DNA of 7,935 bases, from NCBI GenBank assembly GCA_947176455.1, contig CAMWQQ010000066.1, positions 1-7,935 of the forward strand, written 5' to 3'. Below, one piece after another: positions 1 to 6,475 of the stretch (position 1 is the first letter of the stretch; every line of letters begins with the position of its first letter). The position numbers and the translations under genes were made by a program. The notes beneath the pieces are model-generated. The model saw nothing but the letters and a program-made list of their open reading frames with translations, was not told the origin of the DNA and did not search any database. The stretch is from an uncultured Odoribacter sp. (GTDB taxonomy: Bacteria; Bacteroidota; Bacteroidia; Bacteroidales; Marinifilaceae).

Positions 1-41
1 GTTTTCAAGACCGCCGCGATCGACCACTCTGCCATCTCTCC
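1..41 (-). tRNA. tRNA-Ser (anticodon UGA), partial: 5' half only
   Basis: Read on the minus strand from 41 down to 1, this is the 5' half of a serine tRNA: a seven-base acceptor strand GGAGAGA, a long D arm (TGGCAGAGTGGTCGATCGCGGC), and an anticodon loop CTTGAAA carrying TGA at plus-strand 5-7. TGA decodes UCA and other UCN codons. The sequence runs off the window just after the anticodon loop, so the long variable arm, T arm and 3' end that would confirm the class II structure are not visible. A strong promoter lies immediately upstream at 53-83. Identity rests on the anticodon and the characteristic Ser D arm, which I recognise from family knowledge. Confidence 0.87.
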
Positions 42-52
42 AATTGCGACAA

Positions 53-83
53 CAAAGATAGAGGTAATTTTGACAAAAACAAA
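53..83 (-). promoter_or_regulatory. Bacteroidota-type promoter for tRNA-Ser
   Basis: On the minus strand TTTG (83-80) is followed by a 19-nt spacer and TATCTTTG (60-53). This matches the Bacteroidota primary sigma consensus TTTG-N19/20-TAnnTTTG without a mismatch. Transcription would begin about 6-8 nt after the -7 box, near 46, a few bases before the mature tRNA 5' end at 41. The position and consensus quality suit a strongly expressed stable RNA. Confidence 0.75.
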
Positions 84-147
84 AAAATGGTTGTATTTTG
101 TGTTTCATCCTCTGTTTTATTTGTTGCCGGCTTGTATTTTGTTGTTG

Positions 148-1503
148 TTAGGATTCCAACGGGCTTTTGTCCTTCGGGAAAAAGTGGGAGAGCAGCAGGT
201 ATCCGACGATGCCTGCAAATACTGAACCGCAGATGATTCCCAATTTCGCCTGGTTGAGCAACGTAGCCCCGATTTCCGGAAGGTCTGCGTATGACAGATT
301 GGCGATAAAGAGGGACACGGTGAACCCGATGCCTCCGAGGACGGAGACACCCAACAATCCTTTGTTGTCCATGTATTGTGGCATCCTTAACAATCCGCTC
401 TTGACGGACAGCCAGGTGAAGGAGAAGATGCCGATTAGCTTACCGAGGACTAATGCGATGAAGACGGTAAGGGTTACGCCTTGTATCTGGTCCAGCCCGA
501 AATGATCGAAGGTGATGCTGGCGTTGGCAAAGGCAAAGAGGGGCATAATCACGTAGTTAACCAGCGATTGCAGGTTGTCTTCCATGGATTGCAGAGGACT
601 GATTACTTTGTCGGAAACGGATTCCACGTGTTGCAGGATAGACACTTCCGAGTTGCTGAGGATGTATCTGTTGTCTGCCATGTCGGCGGTTGCCGGCAGT
701 TTCTGCAGGGTTCTCCGGATTTCTCCCACGTATTTGTAGAGGTTCAGTTTCGGTCGGGCGGGTACGGTGAAAGCCACGATAACGCCTGCGATGGTTGGAT
801 GGATTCCTGAATGGAGGAAGAGATACCATACGACGAGACCGAGAGATATGAAATAGAGTTTGCTGTGGATGCCCAGCTTTCCGCCTAACCACAGGATGAA
901 GATGAACAATAGCGACCACAAAAGGTATTCCAGGACGAGGTCGCTGCTGTAAAATGCTCCGATGACGATGATGCCGCCGATGTCATCCACAACGGCAAAT
1001 GCGGTAAGGAATATTTTCAGACTGAGCGGAACTCTTTTGCCAAGCAGGGAGAGCACGCCGAGGGAAAAGGCGATGTCGGTTGCCATGGGAATGGCCGCGC
1101 CTCTTGCCGCATCACCTGCCGGGCATATCAGGCTGAAGATGACGATGGGGACAATCATACCTCCGCAGGCGGCAATGACCGGAAGGAGGGCTTTGCGGGG
1201 ACTGGAGAGTTCTCCTGCCAGCAGTTCCCGTTTGATTTCAAGTCCGACGGAGAAGAAGAAGATGGCCATTAGGGCGTCGTTTATCAATGACAGGATTGTC
1301 ATGTTTTCGCCTCTTATGCTGAACAGGTTTACGTCTCCGAACTGAAGAATGACTTCTTTTGAGAAAATGGCATTGTAAGCGTCGCGCAGGGGCGAGTTTG
1401 CGATAATCATGGCTGCGAGAGCAACGAAAAAGAGCACGGCTCCTCCGTTGATTTTGGCTTTCATGAAATGCCTGAGCGGTGATTTGAAAATTCTTGTATG
1501 CAT
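148..1503 (-). CDS. nhaA: Na+/H+ antiporter NhaA
   Basis: A 451-residue inner-membrane antiporter that exchanges cytoplasmic Na+ (or Li+) for external H+, used in pH and sodium homeostasis. It matches NhaA throughout: the INDALMAIFFFSVGLEIKREL block (74-93), ATDIAFSLGVL (141-151) with D143 equivalent to E. coli D133, AFAVVDDIGG (168-177) with the paired D173/D174 equivalent to D163/D164, HSGIHPTIAGV (231-241), MPLFAFANA (320-328), GK (354-355) with K355 equivalent to K300, and GGIGFTVSLFIANL (390-403). The start fits because SPLRHF aligns just before the first helix; Met14 at 1464 is an alternative. It is about 60 residues longer than the 388-residue E. coli protein, mainly from an insertion at about residues 253-301, placed before E308 (equivalent to pH-sensor E252). 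It begins 4 nt after the epimerase stop codon, so the two are probably co-transcribed. No clear terminator follows the stop. Confidence 0.96.
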   Translation of the reverse strand: MHTRIFKSPLRHFMKAKINGGAVLFFVALAAMIIANSPLRDAYNAIFSKEVILQFGDVNLFSIRGENMTILSLINDALMAIFFFSVGLEIKRELLAGELSSPRKALLPVIAACGGMIVPIVIFSLICPAGDAARGAAIPMATDIAFSLGVLSLLGKRVPLSLKIFLTAFAVVDDIGGIIVIGAFYSSDLVLEYLLWSLLFIFILWLGGKLGIHSKLYFISLGLVVWYLFLHSGIHPTIAGVIVAFTVPARPKLNLYKYVGEIRRTLQKLPATADMADNRYILSNSEVSILQHVESVSDKVISPLQSMEDNLQSLVNYVIMPLFAFANASITFDHFGLDQIQGVTLTVFIALVLGKLIGIFSFTWLSVKSGLLRMPQYMDNKGLLGVSVLGGIGFTVSLFIANLSYADLPEIGATLLNQAKLGIICGSVFAGIVGYLLLSHFFPKDKSPLES

Positions 1504-1507
1504 TTAT

Positions 1508-2524
1508 TTAAAGTTTAAAAGTTTTGAACCATTCAATAAATTCCCGGATGCCGTCTTCCAGCGAGGTAGCGGGCGTGTAACCGTAGTCTTTGCGGAGTTT
1601 GGTGGTATCTGCCCAGGTTTGGTAGACGTCTCCGGCTTGCATTTCCGTAAATTCCTTTACGGCTTCTTTGCCGATGTTTTTTTCCAGCAGGCGGATAAAT
1701 TCCATTAACTTGACGGGAGAACCGTGACCGATGTTGTAGATGACGGCAGGTACTCCCGGTGTGTCTTCACGAACCAGTCCCGGCTTGTTCACGATTCTGG
1801 CGATGCCTTCCACGATGTCGTCGATGTAAGTGAAGTCGCGGGACAGCTTGCCGTTGTTGAACACCTTTATCGGAGTGTCTTGGCTGATGGATTGAGCAAA
1901 CAATATAGGTGCCATGTCCGGACGTCCCCAGGGACCATAAACCGTGAAAAATCGCAAGCCTATCGTTTGAAGGTGATAGAGCCAGGAGTAGGTATAGGCC
2001 ATCAGTTCGTTGGATTTCTTGGTGGCGGCGTATATGCTTGCCGGCTGGTCCACCCTCGCGCTTTCCTTGAAAGGAACCTCCCGGCTGTTGCCGTACACGG
2101 AGGAAGATGAGGCGTATATCAGTCTGTCGCAATGGTATTCCCGGCAGAGTTCCAGTATGTTGAGGAATCCTGCCACATTGCTTTCCACGTATGTTTCGGG
2201 GTGGGTGAGGCTGTATCGCACTCCTGCCTGTGCCGCCAGGTTGATGATGCAGTCGAAATGATTTTCTGCAAAAATACTTTCCAGCATCTCTTTGTCACAC
2301 AAGTCCGCCTGACGAAAACGGTAGCCGGAATAGAGCGAGGAGGCGCATTCTTCTCCGTATCGGGCGACCTCGATGCCACATTCCTTGAGGCGAGCATGTT
2401 TCAGTTTGACATCATAATAATGATTCAAAGAGTCTATGCCATAAACTTGAATGCCTTGCCTGCAAAGGGCTTTCGTCAAGTGAAAGCCTATGAACCCCGC
2501 ACTGCCGGTAATCAATACTTGCAT
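1508..2524 (-). CDS. NAD-dependent sugar-nucleotide epimerase, UDP-glucuronate 4-epimerase-like
   Basis: A 338-residue extended short-chain dehydrogenase/reductase of the cytoplasm. The N-terminal Rossmann fold starts at once with VLITGSAGFIG (3-13; Gly7, Gly10, Gly13) and D31 ends the second strand, where it would hold the NAD ribose. NLAAQAGVRYS (95-105) is the usual active-site strand, and catalysis would use the Ser region SSSSVYG (139-145) with Y165 and K169 of YAATKK. DSLNHYYDVKLKHARL (31-46) and RFFTVYGPWGRPDMA (191-205) are typical of the CapI/LspL/GAE group, which interconverts UDP-glucuronate and UDP-galacturonate for capsule, LPS or exopolysaccharide. UDP-GlcNAc or UDP-glucose epimerase activity cannot be excluded from sequence alone. 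A promoter lies just upstream (2551-2582) and nhaA follows after 4 nt. No glycosyltransferase or other polysaccharide gene lies beside it. Confidence 0.88.
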   Translation of the reverse strand: MQVLITGSAGFIGFHLTKALCRQGIQVYGIDSLNHYYDVKLKHARLKECGIEVARYGEECASSLYSGYRFRQADLCDKEMLESIFAENHFDCIINLAAQAGVRYSLTHPETYVESNVAGFLNILELCREYHCDRLIYASSSSVYGNSREVPFKESARVDQPASIYAATKKSNELMAYTYSWLYHLQTIGLRFFTVYGPWGRPDMAPILFAQSISQDTPIKVFNNGKLSRDFTYIDDIVEGIARIVNKPGLVREDTPGVPAVIYNIGHGSPVKLMEFIRLLEKNIGKEAVKEFTEMQAGDVYQTWADTTKLRKDYGYTPATSLEDGIREFIEWFKTFKL

Positions 2525-2550
2525 GATTTGTCTGTGATTTTAAAAGCGGA

Positions 2551-2582
2551 CAAAGATACGAAAAATTGAGCGCAGACGCAAG
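2551..2582 (-). promoter_or_regulatory. Probable promoter of the epimerase-nhaA pair
   Basis: The minus strand reads CTTG (2582-2579), a 20-nt spacer, then TATCTTTG (2558-2551). The -7 box is a perfect TAnnTTTG and the -33 box has three of four consensus bases. Transcription would start near 2544, giving a leader of about 20 nt before the epimerase ATG at 2524. This would let the epimerase and nhaA be expressed apart from mtaB. Confidence 0.6.
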
Positions 2583-2641
2583 CGATAGTTTGATTATGTC
2601 GAGACGGAGTGTCTAAAACAAAGTTAAAGATACGAAAATTG
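2552..2641. repeat. Two-copy 13-nt direct repeat AAAGATACGAAAA
   Basis: AAAGATACGAAAA occurs at 2552-2564 and again at 2626-2638, 74 nt apart, each followed by TTG after zero or one extra A. Each copy contains the complement of a -7 box on the minus strand. It may be a duplicated promoter core or two independent promoters of the same style; the flanks do not otherwise match. Confidence 0.5.
2619..2632 (-). promoter_or_regulatory. Possible second, upstream -7 box
   Basis: Two overlapping matches sit here on the minus strand: TAACTTTG (2626-2619), a perfect TAnnTTTG, and TATCTTTA (2632-2625), one mismatch. No good TTTG is found 19-20 nt upstream, so this is weaker than the copy at 2551-2558. 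If used, it would add a transcript with a leader of about 90 nt before the epimerase. Confidence 0.3.
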
Positions 2642-2660
2642 GATAAAAACAAGCGTGGAG

Positions 2661-2682
2661 GCGATGAAAAAAAAGTCGTCGC
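2661..2682 (-). terminator. Weak hairpin just downstream of mtaB
   Basis: GCGATGA (2661-2667) can pair with TCGTCGC (2676-2682) as seven base pairs, one of them T-G, around an A-rich loop on the plus strand. It lies 6 nt past the mtaB stop codon. On the minus strand the T run sits in the loop and not after the stem; the next T-rich stretch follows some 10 nt later. It is therefore not a classic intrinsic terminator, only a candidate 3' end or stabilising hairpin. Confidence 0.28.
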
Positions 2683-2687
2683 TGGGA

Positions 2688-3974
2688 TTAGTCCTCTACG
2701 GTCAGGATTTCCGGTTCTAGTCGGACGGAGACAATCCGGTTTGCCAGCGTTGGGTCGTATGGCAATCGTACTTTGATGTAGTTGTCCGTGAATCCGCAAA
2801 TGTGCTGTCCTACTTTGGTGTCCTCAAAAAGGACGGGACGGGTTTGTCCTTCGCATTGCCGGTGAAAGCGGTGCAGTTTCCTGTCGGAGATAGCCAACAA
2901 TTCGCTCACTCTGCGGTGTTTTTCCTCCTGAGAGACAACCAGGGGGATTTCGAGCGCTTTGGTACCTTGGCGTTCCGAATAGGGGAATACGTGCAGGCGC
3001 GAGATGTCGAGGCTTTCGATGAAGTCGCGGGCATCCTTGAAATAATCTTCCGTTTCGCCTCTCATGCCGGCAATGGTGTCCACGCCGATAAAGGCGTCTG
3101 GGATAAGGGATTTTATGGTGTTGATTTTGGTGGCGAAAAATTCACGGGTATACCGGCGGCGCATGAGTTTGAGGACTTCATTGCTTCCCGATTGGAGCGG
3201 AATGTGGAAGTGAGGCATAAAATGCTTGGAGCTGGCGACAAATTCGATGATTTCGTCGGTGAGCAGGTTCGGTTCGATGGAGGAGATGCGGAATCTTTCT
3301 ATTTCGTCCGTTTCGTCGAGTTGTTTCATCAGGGCGAGTAGGTCTGTCGGCTGGTTTCTGCCGAAGTCGCCGGTATTGACACCGGTCAGGATGACCTCTT
3401 TTATGCCTTTGGCGGCTACGTCTCGGACGGCTTGCAGAATCTGTTCCGGGGTGGCGCTCCGGCTTTTGCCTCTGGCATAGGGAATCGTGCAATAGGAACA
3501 GAAGTAGTCGCATCCGTCCTGTATTTTCAGGAAGCAACGGGTCCGGTCGCCGAATGAGTAGGCGAGGTTGAAGTTTGCCAGCTTGAAGACGTCGCACGAA
3601 TGCGGTTCGGATTGTGCGGTCGTTTCCAGGTGTTTCAAGTAGTGCTCCACGTTGAATTTCTCGTGGGCACCGAGCACCAGGCTGACGCCTTCGATATCCA
3701 GGATTTCTTTTGCCCGCAACTGGGCGTAGCATCCAACGACGACAATGTAGGCTTCCGGGTTGTGGTGAACGATTTTCCGGATGAGCTGTCGTCCTTTCTT
3801 TTCCGCCACATCGGTGACGCTGCAAGTATTGATGACGAAGATGTCGGCGTGTTCTTTTTCCCCGACGGTTAGCGTGCCTGCCTCTTCCAGCCCGTGTCTT
3901 ATGGTGGAGGTTTCGGAAAAGTTGAGTTTGCAACCCAATGTGATGTAAGCGACTTTCTTCCCTGCGATGTCCAT
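2688..3974 (-). CDS. mtaB: tRNA t6A37 methylthiotransferase MtaB
   Basis: A 428-residue radical-SAM enzyme that adds a methylthio group to C2 of t6A at tRNA position 37, giving ms2t6A beside the anticodon of ANN-reading tRNAs. The N-terminal methylthiotransferase domain carries the three ligands of the auxiliary Fe-S cluster: C15 (TLGCKLN), C51 (NTCSV) and C82 (GCYAQ). The radical-SAM motif is C155-x3-C159-x2-C162 (GCDYFCSYCTIP), followed by LTGVNTGDFG (196-205) and HIPLQSGSNEVLKLMRRRY (257-275). The C-terminal 55 residues fit a TRAM RNA-binding domain. TGVNTGDFG, where MiaB has GQNVNSY, supports MtaB over MiaB. I start at Met 3974: homologues begin with a few residues before KVAYITLGC, and the longer in-frame reading would begin at a TTG (4044-4046) lying inside the probable promoter. 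It diverges from lpxB. Confidence 0.93.
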   Translation of the reverse strand: MDIAGKKVAYITLGCKLNFSETSTIRHGLEEAGTLTVGEKEHADIFVINTCSVTDVAEKKGRQLIRKIVHHNPEAYIVVVGCYAQLRAKEILDIEGVSLVLGAHEKFNVEHYLKHLETTAQSEPHSCDVFKLANFNLAYSFGDRTRCFLKIQDGCDYFCSYCTIPYARGKSRSATPEQILQAVRDVAAKGIKEVILTGVNTGDFGRNQPTDLLALMKQLDETDEIERFRISSIEPNLLTDEIIEFVASSKHFMPHFHIPLQSGSNEVLKLMRRRYTREFFATKINTIKSLIPDAFIGVDTIAGMRGETEDYFKDARDFIESLDISRLHVFPYSERQGTKALEIPLVVSQEEKHRRVSELLAISDRKLHRFHRQCEGQTRPVLFEDTKVGQHICGFTDNYIKVRLPYDPTLANRIVSVRLEPEILTVED

Positions 3975-4043
3975 GGTGATTGTAGCGATATTGATGTACG
4001 ATTGCCGTCGGCGCGTATGGATTAAATTTTGTATTATTGGGGG

Positions 4044-4051
4044 CAAAAATA
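4044..4051 (-). promoter_or_regulatory. Probable -7 box of mtaB
   Basis: TATTTTTG on the minus strand (4051-4044) matches TAnnTTTG. The expected -33 position, about 4071-4075, has no clear TTTG. The start point would be near 4038, leaving a leader of about 64 nt before the chosen mtaB ATG at 3974 and ruling out the TTG at 4044-4046 as the start for this transcript. Confidence 0.45.
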
Positions 4052-4072
4052 GTGTTTTGGCTTGTAATTTGC

Positions 4073-4080
4073 TATCTTTG
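4073..4080 (+). promoter_or_regulatory. Probable -7 box of lpxB
   Basis: TATCTTTG is a perfect TAnnTTTG and is the same octamer seen upstream of the tRNA-Ser and epimerase genes. The -33 region around 4049-4053 has no TTTG; the TTTG at 4056-4059 is too close. Transcription would begin near 4086, giving a leader of about 57 nt to the lpxB ATG at 4143. Confidence 0.5.
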
Positions 4081-4142
4081 TACTACACAGTTTTGTTTGA
4101 AGGCGGGGGATGACTGCCTTTTGCGTTTAAAATGACAGGTTT

Positions 4143-5282
4143 ATGCGTTATTATATCATAGCAGGTGAGGCGTCTGGGGATTTGCACGCTTCGAATCTGG
4201 TCCGGGAAATCCTAAAAGAGGACGGGGATGCCGTGGTGCGTGGCTGGGGAGGCGACCTGATGCGGGATGCCGGTGTGGAAATCGTCCGTCATTACAAGGA
4301 CACGGCTATCATGGGGTTTGTGACCGTGTTGAAGAATCTGCATAAAATCAAGGCGAACATACGGCTTTGCTGTGAGGATATTTTGTTGTGGCGTCCGGAT
4401 GTCGTGATTCTTGTGGATTATGCGGGGTTTAATCTGCGGATTGCCCGTTTTGCCAAGGAGTATGGCATACGGGTGTTTTATTATATCTCGCCCAAATTGT
4501 GGGCGTGGAATACGGGACGGGTGCGGAAAATCAAACGTTACGTGGACCGGATGTACACGATTTTCCCGTTTGAGACCGAGTTTTACAACCGGTACGGCTA
4601 TGCCGTTCAGTACGGGGGAAATCCTTTGGTGGATGCCATTGCCGGACGTCCTTATGTCGGGGAGACATTTGCGGAGTTTATTGCGGCGCAAGGGTTGCCG
4701 GACAAGCCGGTCATTGCTTTGCTGGCGGGTAGCCGGAAGCAGGAACTGAAGTACGTATTGCCTGCCATGTTGAAGGCGGTGAAGCATTTCCCGGAGCATC
4801 AATTTGTCGTAGCGGGTGCGCCTTCGATGACGGAGGCGGATTATGCTCCTTATGTACAGGATTCTCCCGTCCGCATTCTCTATGGGGAAACTTACCGGCT
4901 GGTGAGCCATGCTCGGGCGGCCTTGGTCACGTCGGGCACGGCGACTTTGGAGACCGCTTTGTTGAGAACGCCTCAAGTGGTGTGTTACAACGGGGAGGGG
5001 GGGCGACTCAGTTACTATCTGTTCAAGGCTTTTGTGAAAGTCAAGTATATTTCGTTGGTGAATTTGATTTTTGGCGGGGAGGTGGTCAAGGAACTGATGA
5101 TGCAACACTTGACGGAGCGGAACATCGTGAACGAGTTGTCCCGGATTTTGTACAGCGACCGGGATCGGGAAAAGATGTTGCGGAACTACGACGAGGTGAT
5201 TCGTCGTTTGGGAGATGCCGGTGCGTCAGGGCGTTTTGCCCGAATGATGGTCGAGGATTTGCGCCGGGACTTGAATCAATAA
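4143..5282 (+). CDS. lpxB: Lipid-A-disaccharide synthase LpxB
   Basis: A 379-residue GT19 glycosyltransferase. It joins UDP-2,3-diacylglucosamine to lipid X, releasing UDP and forming the beta-1,6 lipid A disaccharide 1-phosphate on the cytoplasmic face of the inner membrane. Length matches the family (E. coli, 382). Recognisable blocks are IIAGEASGDLHASNLV (5-20), VDYAGFNLRIA (91-101), YYISPKLWAWNTGRVRKIKR (113-132), GGNPLVD (158-164), LLAGSRKQEL (193-202, the usual LPGSRxxEI), TSGTATLETAL (263-273) and KYISLVNLIFG (301-311). The start is clear because the first strand begins at residue 3. Translation has no Shine-Dalgarno sequence close to the ATG. The gene diverges from mtaB and its last 7 nt overlap the end of the convergent PCMD gene. 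It shows that the organism makes lipid A. Confidence 0.95.
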   Translation: MRYYIIAGEASGDLHASNLVREILKEDGDAVVRGWGGDLMRDAGVEIVRHYKDTAIMGFVTVLKNLHKIKANIRLCCEDILLWRPDVVILVDYAGFNLRIARFAKEYGIRVFYYISPKLWAWNTGRVRKIKRYVDRMYTIFPFETEFYNRYGYAVQYGGNPLVDAIAGRPYVGETFAEFIAAQGLPDKPVIALLAGSRKQELKYVLPAMLKAVKHFPEHQFVVAGAPSMTEADYAPYVQDSPVRILYGETYRLVSHARAALVTSGTATLETALLRTPQVVCYNGEGGRLSYYLFKAFVKVKYISLVNLIFGGEVVKELMMQHLTERNIVNELSRILYSDRDREKMLRNYDEVIRRLGDAGASGRFARMMVEDLRRDLNQ

Positions 5283-6241
5283 ATCAGTTTGACGTTGTCG
5301 AGCCAGAATTTGGCATCGGGGGCTCCGATGTAGGCACCGCCGTGTCCGGATGAAAAGCGCAGGATGATGTGCGTGGGAGCGGTGTCCGGTTTTGCCCAAC
5401 CCACTTCTTGGATAGGAACCATTTTGCCCTTGCTGTTCCGGCAATGGGGAATGTTTTCACCTTTTTTCATCAGTGCCATATAGGGTTTGAAATAGGCTTC
5501 TCCGGTGATGTCTCCGTAATGGACGGGGATGCGGTGGCTGTTCTGCCATTCGCTGACTTCCCGGTCATATCGTTCATAGGCGGTGCCTACTCTTTGGGCA
5601 AATACGTTGCCGTTTTCATCTTCCCAGCGGTGTTGCAGTAGCAGGCAGGCTTCTGCATTGTTTTGTTCCGGTATGTTTTGGATGCGTCCGAATCCAGTGG
5701 CTTTGATTTGCTCGCCTCCCGGTTGTACCTTGTAATCGAATTGGAGCGCCTTGGGGTGCTTGTCAAAGGGGACGTTGTTGTTGAGTTTGCCTTGCGGATT
5801 CTTGGTGTCCCGTACCGGTTCCATGATTTCTCCGAGAAAAATAGTACCGGTTGCCAGTACGGAGATGTTGATTAATCCGAGCACTTTGACGTGTTCCATG
5901 CGTGTTTCCAGCCGGGCGCAATATCCGTTGTCCCTTTCTTCCGGGAAAACGGTGGTGCTGGATTTGTAGATGCCGCTGACCTTTGCCATAACGGTAGAGG
6001 TTGCCCAGGGGGAGACGGTCGGCTCGTAGGGAGTGTTGTTTTTCAAGGTGTCGCCGGAGGTGATTTCGTAAAGGTGTTTGGTGTTTCCGCCGATAACAAA
6101 GGATTCATCGACCACGCGAACCATCCATTGGTCCATATTTCCGAAGGCGATGTCTTCCGTTTCTTCCGTAGCGGGTTGCGCCAAGACGGGCAGGGAAAAG
6201 CCCATACAGAGAAGCACGTGCAGACAGGTCATCCATTTCAT
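5276..6241 (-). CDS. Secreted PCMD-domain protein of unknown function
   Basis: A 321-residue protein with a signal peptide: a short basic start, hydrophobic residues 6-20 and a likely cleavage after VLA (19-21) before QPATEE. No lipobox is seen, since the cysteine in LLCMG lies within the hydrophobic core. The mature part is predicted to be soluble and export would place it in the periplasm or beyond. It resembles the PCMD family ('putative carbohydrate metabolism domain') common in Bacteroidales: NISVLATGTIFLGEI (125-139), VPFDKHPKALQFDYKVQPG (157-175), a central strand with LLQHRWEDENG (201-211), and the C-terminal jelly-roll-like ending ILRFSSGHGGAYIGAPDAKFWLDNVKLIY (293-321). The family's carbohydrate link is a prediction only; no catalytic residues can be named. 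It is convergent with lpxB, overlapping it by 7 nt, and divergent from the tolC-like gene. Confidence 0.82.
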   Translation of the reverse strand: MKWMTCLHVLLCMGFSLPVLAQPATEETEDIAFGNMDQWMVRVVDESFVIGGNTKHLYEITSGDTLKNNTPYEPTVSPWATSTVMAKVSGIYKSSTTVFPEERDNGYCARLETRMEHVKVLGLINISVLATGTIFLGEIMEPVRDTKNPQGKLNNNVPFDKHPKALQFDYKVQPGGEQIKATGFGRIQNIPEQNNAEACLLLQHRWEDENGNVFAQRVGTAYERYDREVSEWQNSHRIPVHYGDITGEAYFKPYMALMKKGENIPHCRNSKGKMVPIQEVGWAKPDTAPTHIILRFSSGHGGAYIGAPDAKFWLDNVKLIY

Positions 6242-6258
6242 ATCGATTCCATTTTAAG

Positions 6259-6290
6259 TAAATGTACAAACCCCTTATTTTGAGATGAAA
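6259..6290 (-). promoter_or_regulatory. Possible promoter of the PCMD gene
   Basis: The minus strand has TTTC (6290-6287), a 20-nt spacer and TACATTTA (6266-6259). Each box differs from TTTG / TAnnTTTG at its last base. The start point would be near 6253, only about 12 nt before the ATG at 6241. It is the best candidate in the interval but is weak. Confidence 0.3.
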
Positions 6291-6443
6291 AAATTTGACA
6301 AAATAAGTTTCATTGTCGTTTTGTTGTACGCCATTTTCAGCAAAAAAGATGCCAATAGTCTTTATTTTTATGAAAAATCTAAAAATCATTGGTCGGAAGA
6401 AATCGGTTTTTCGTCGGTAAAAAGGGGCGATACGTATAATAGA

Positions 6444-6475
6444 ATTGGGGTTGCCCATGTCGGGAGATATATTTG
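6444..6475 (+). promoter_or_regulatory. Bacteroidota-type promoter of the tolC-like efflux operon
   Basis: ATTG (6444-6447), a 20-nt spacer, then TATATTTG (6468-6475). The -7 box is a perfect TAnnTTTG, the -33 box differs from TTTG by one base, and the spacing is ideal. Transcription would start near 6482 with a leader of about 44 nt to the ATG at 6526. Confidence 0.7.

Noticed and set aside
84..147. T/A-rich interval after nhaA considered as its terminator
   Set aside because: No stable stem precedes the T run on the minus strand; the tRNA promoter lies at its end, so nhaA transcripts may read through into the tRNA gene.
2602..2614. Short inverted repeat AGAC-N5-GTCT considered as an operator or terminator
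   Set aside because: Four-base arms are expected by chance and no T run follows on either strand.
4100..4120. Hairpin AAGGC / GCCTT in the lpxB leader, considered as a regulatory element
   Set aside because: Only five base pairs around an 11-nt loop, no conserved riboswitch features and no effect on access to the start codon.
4212..5108. A 298-codon minus-strand frame opposite lpxB
   Set aside because: It is in codon register with lpxB, with shadow-like composition (Arg, His, Gln, Pro rich) and no recognisable motif.
6435..6440. TATAAT considered as a sigma-70 -10 box for the tolC-like gene
   Set aside because: Bacteroidota do not use the E. coli consensus, no -35 box is present, and a proper TAnnTTTG promoter lies just downstream at 6444-6475.
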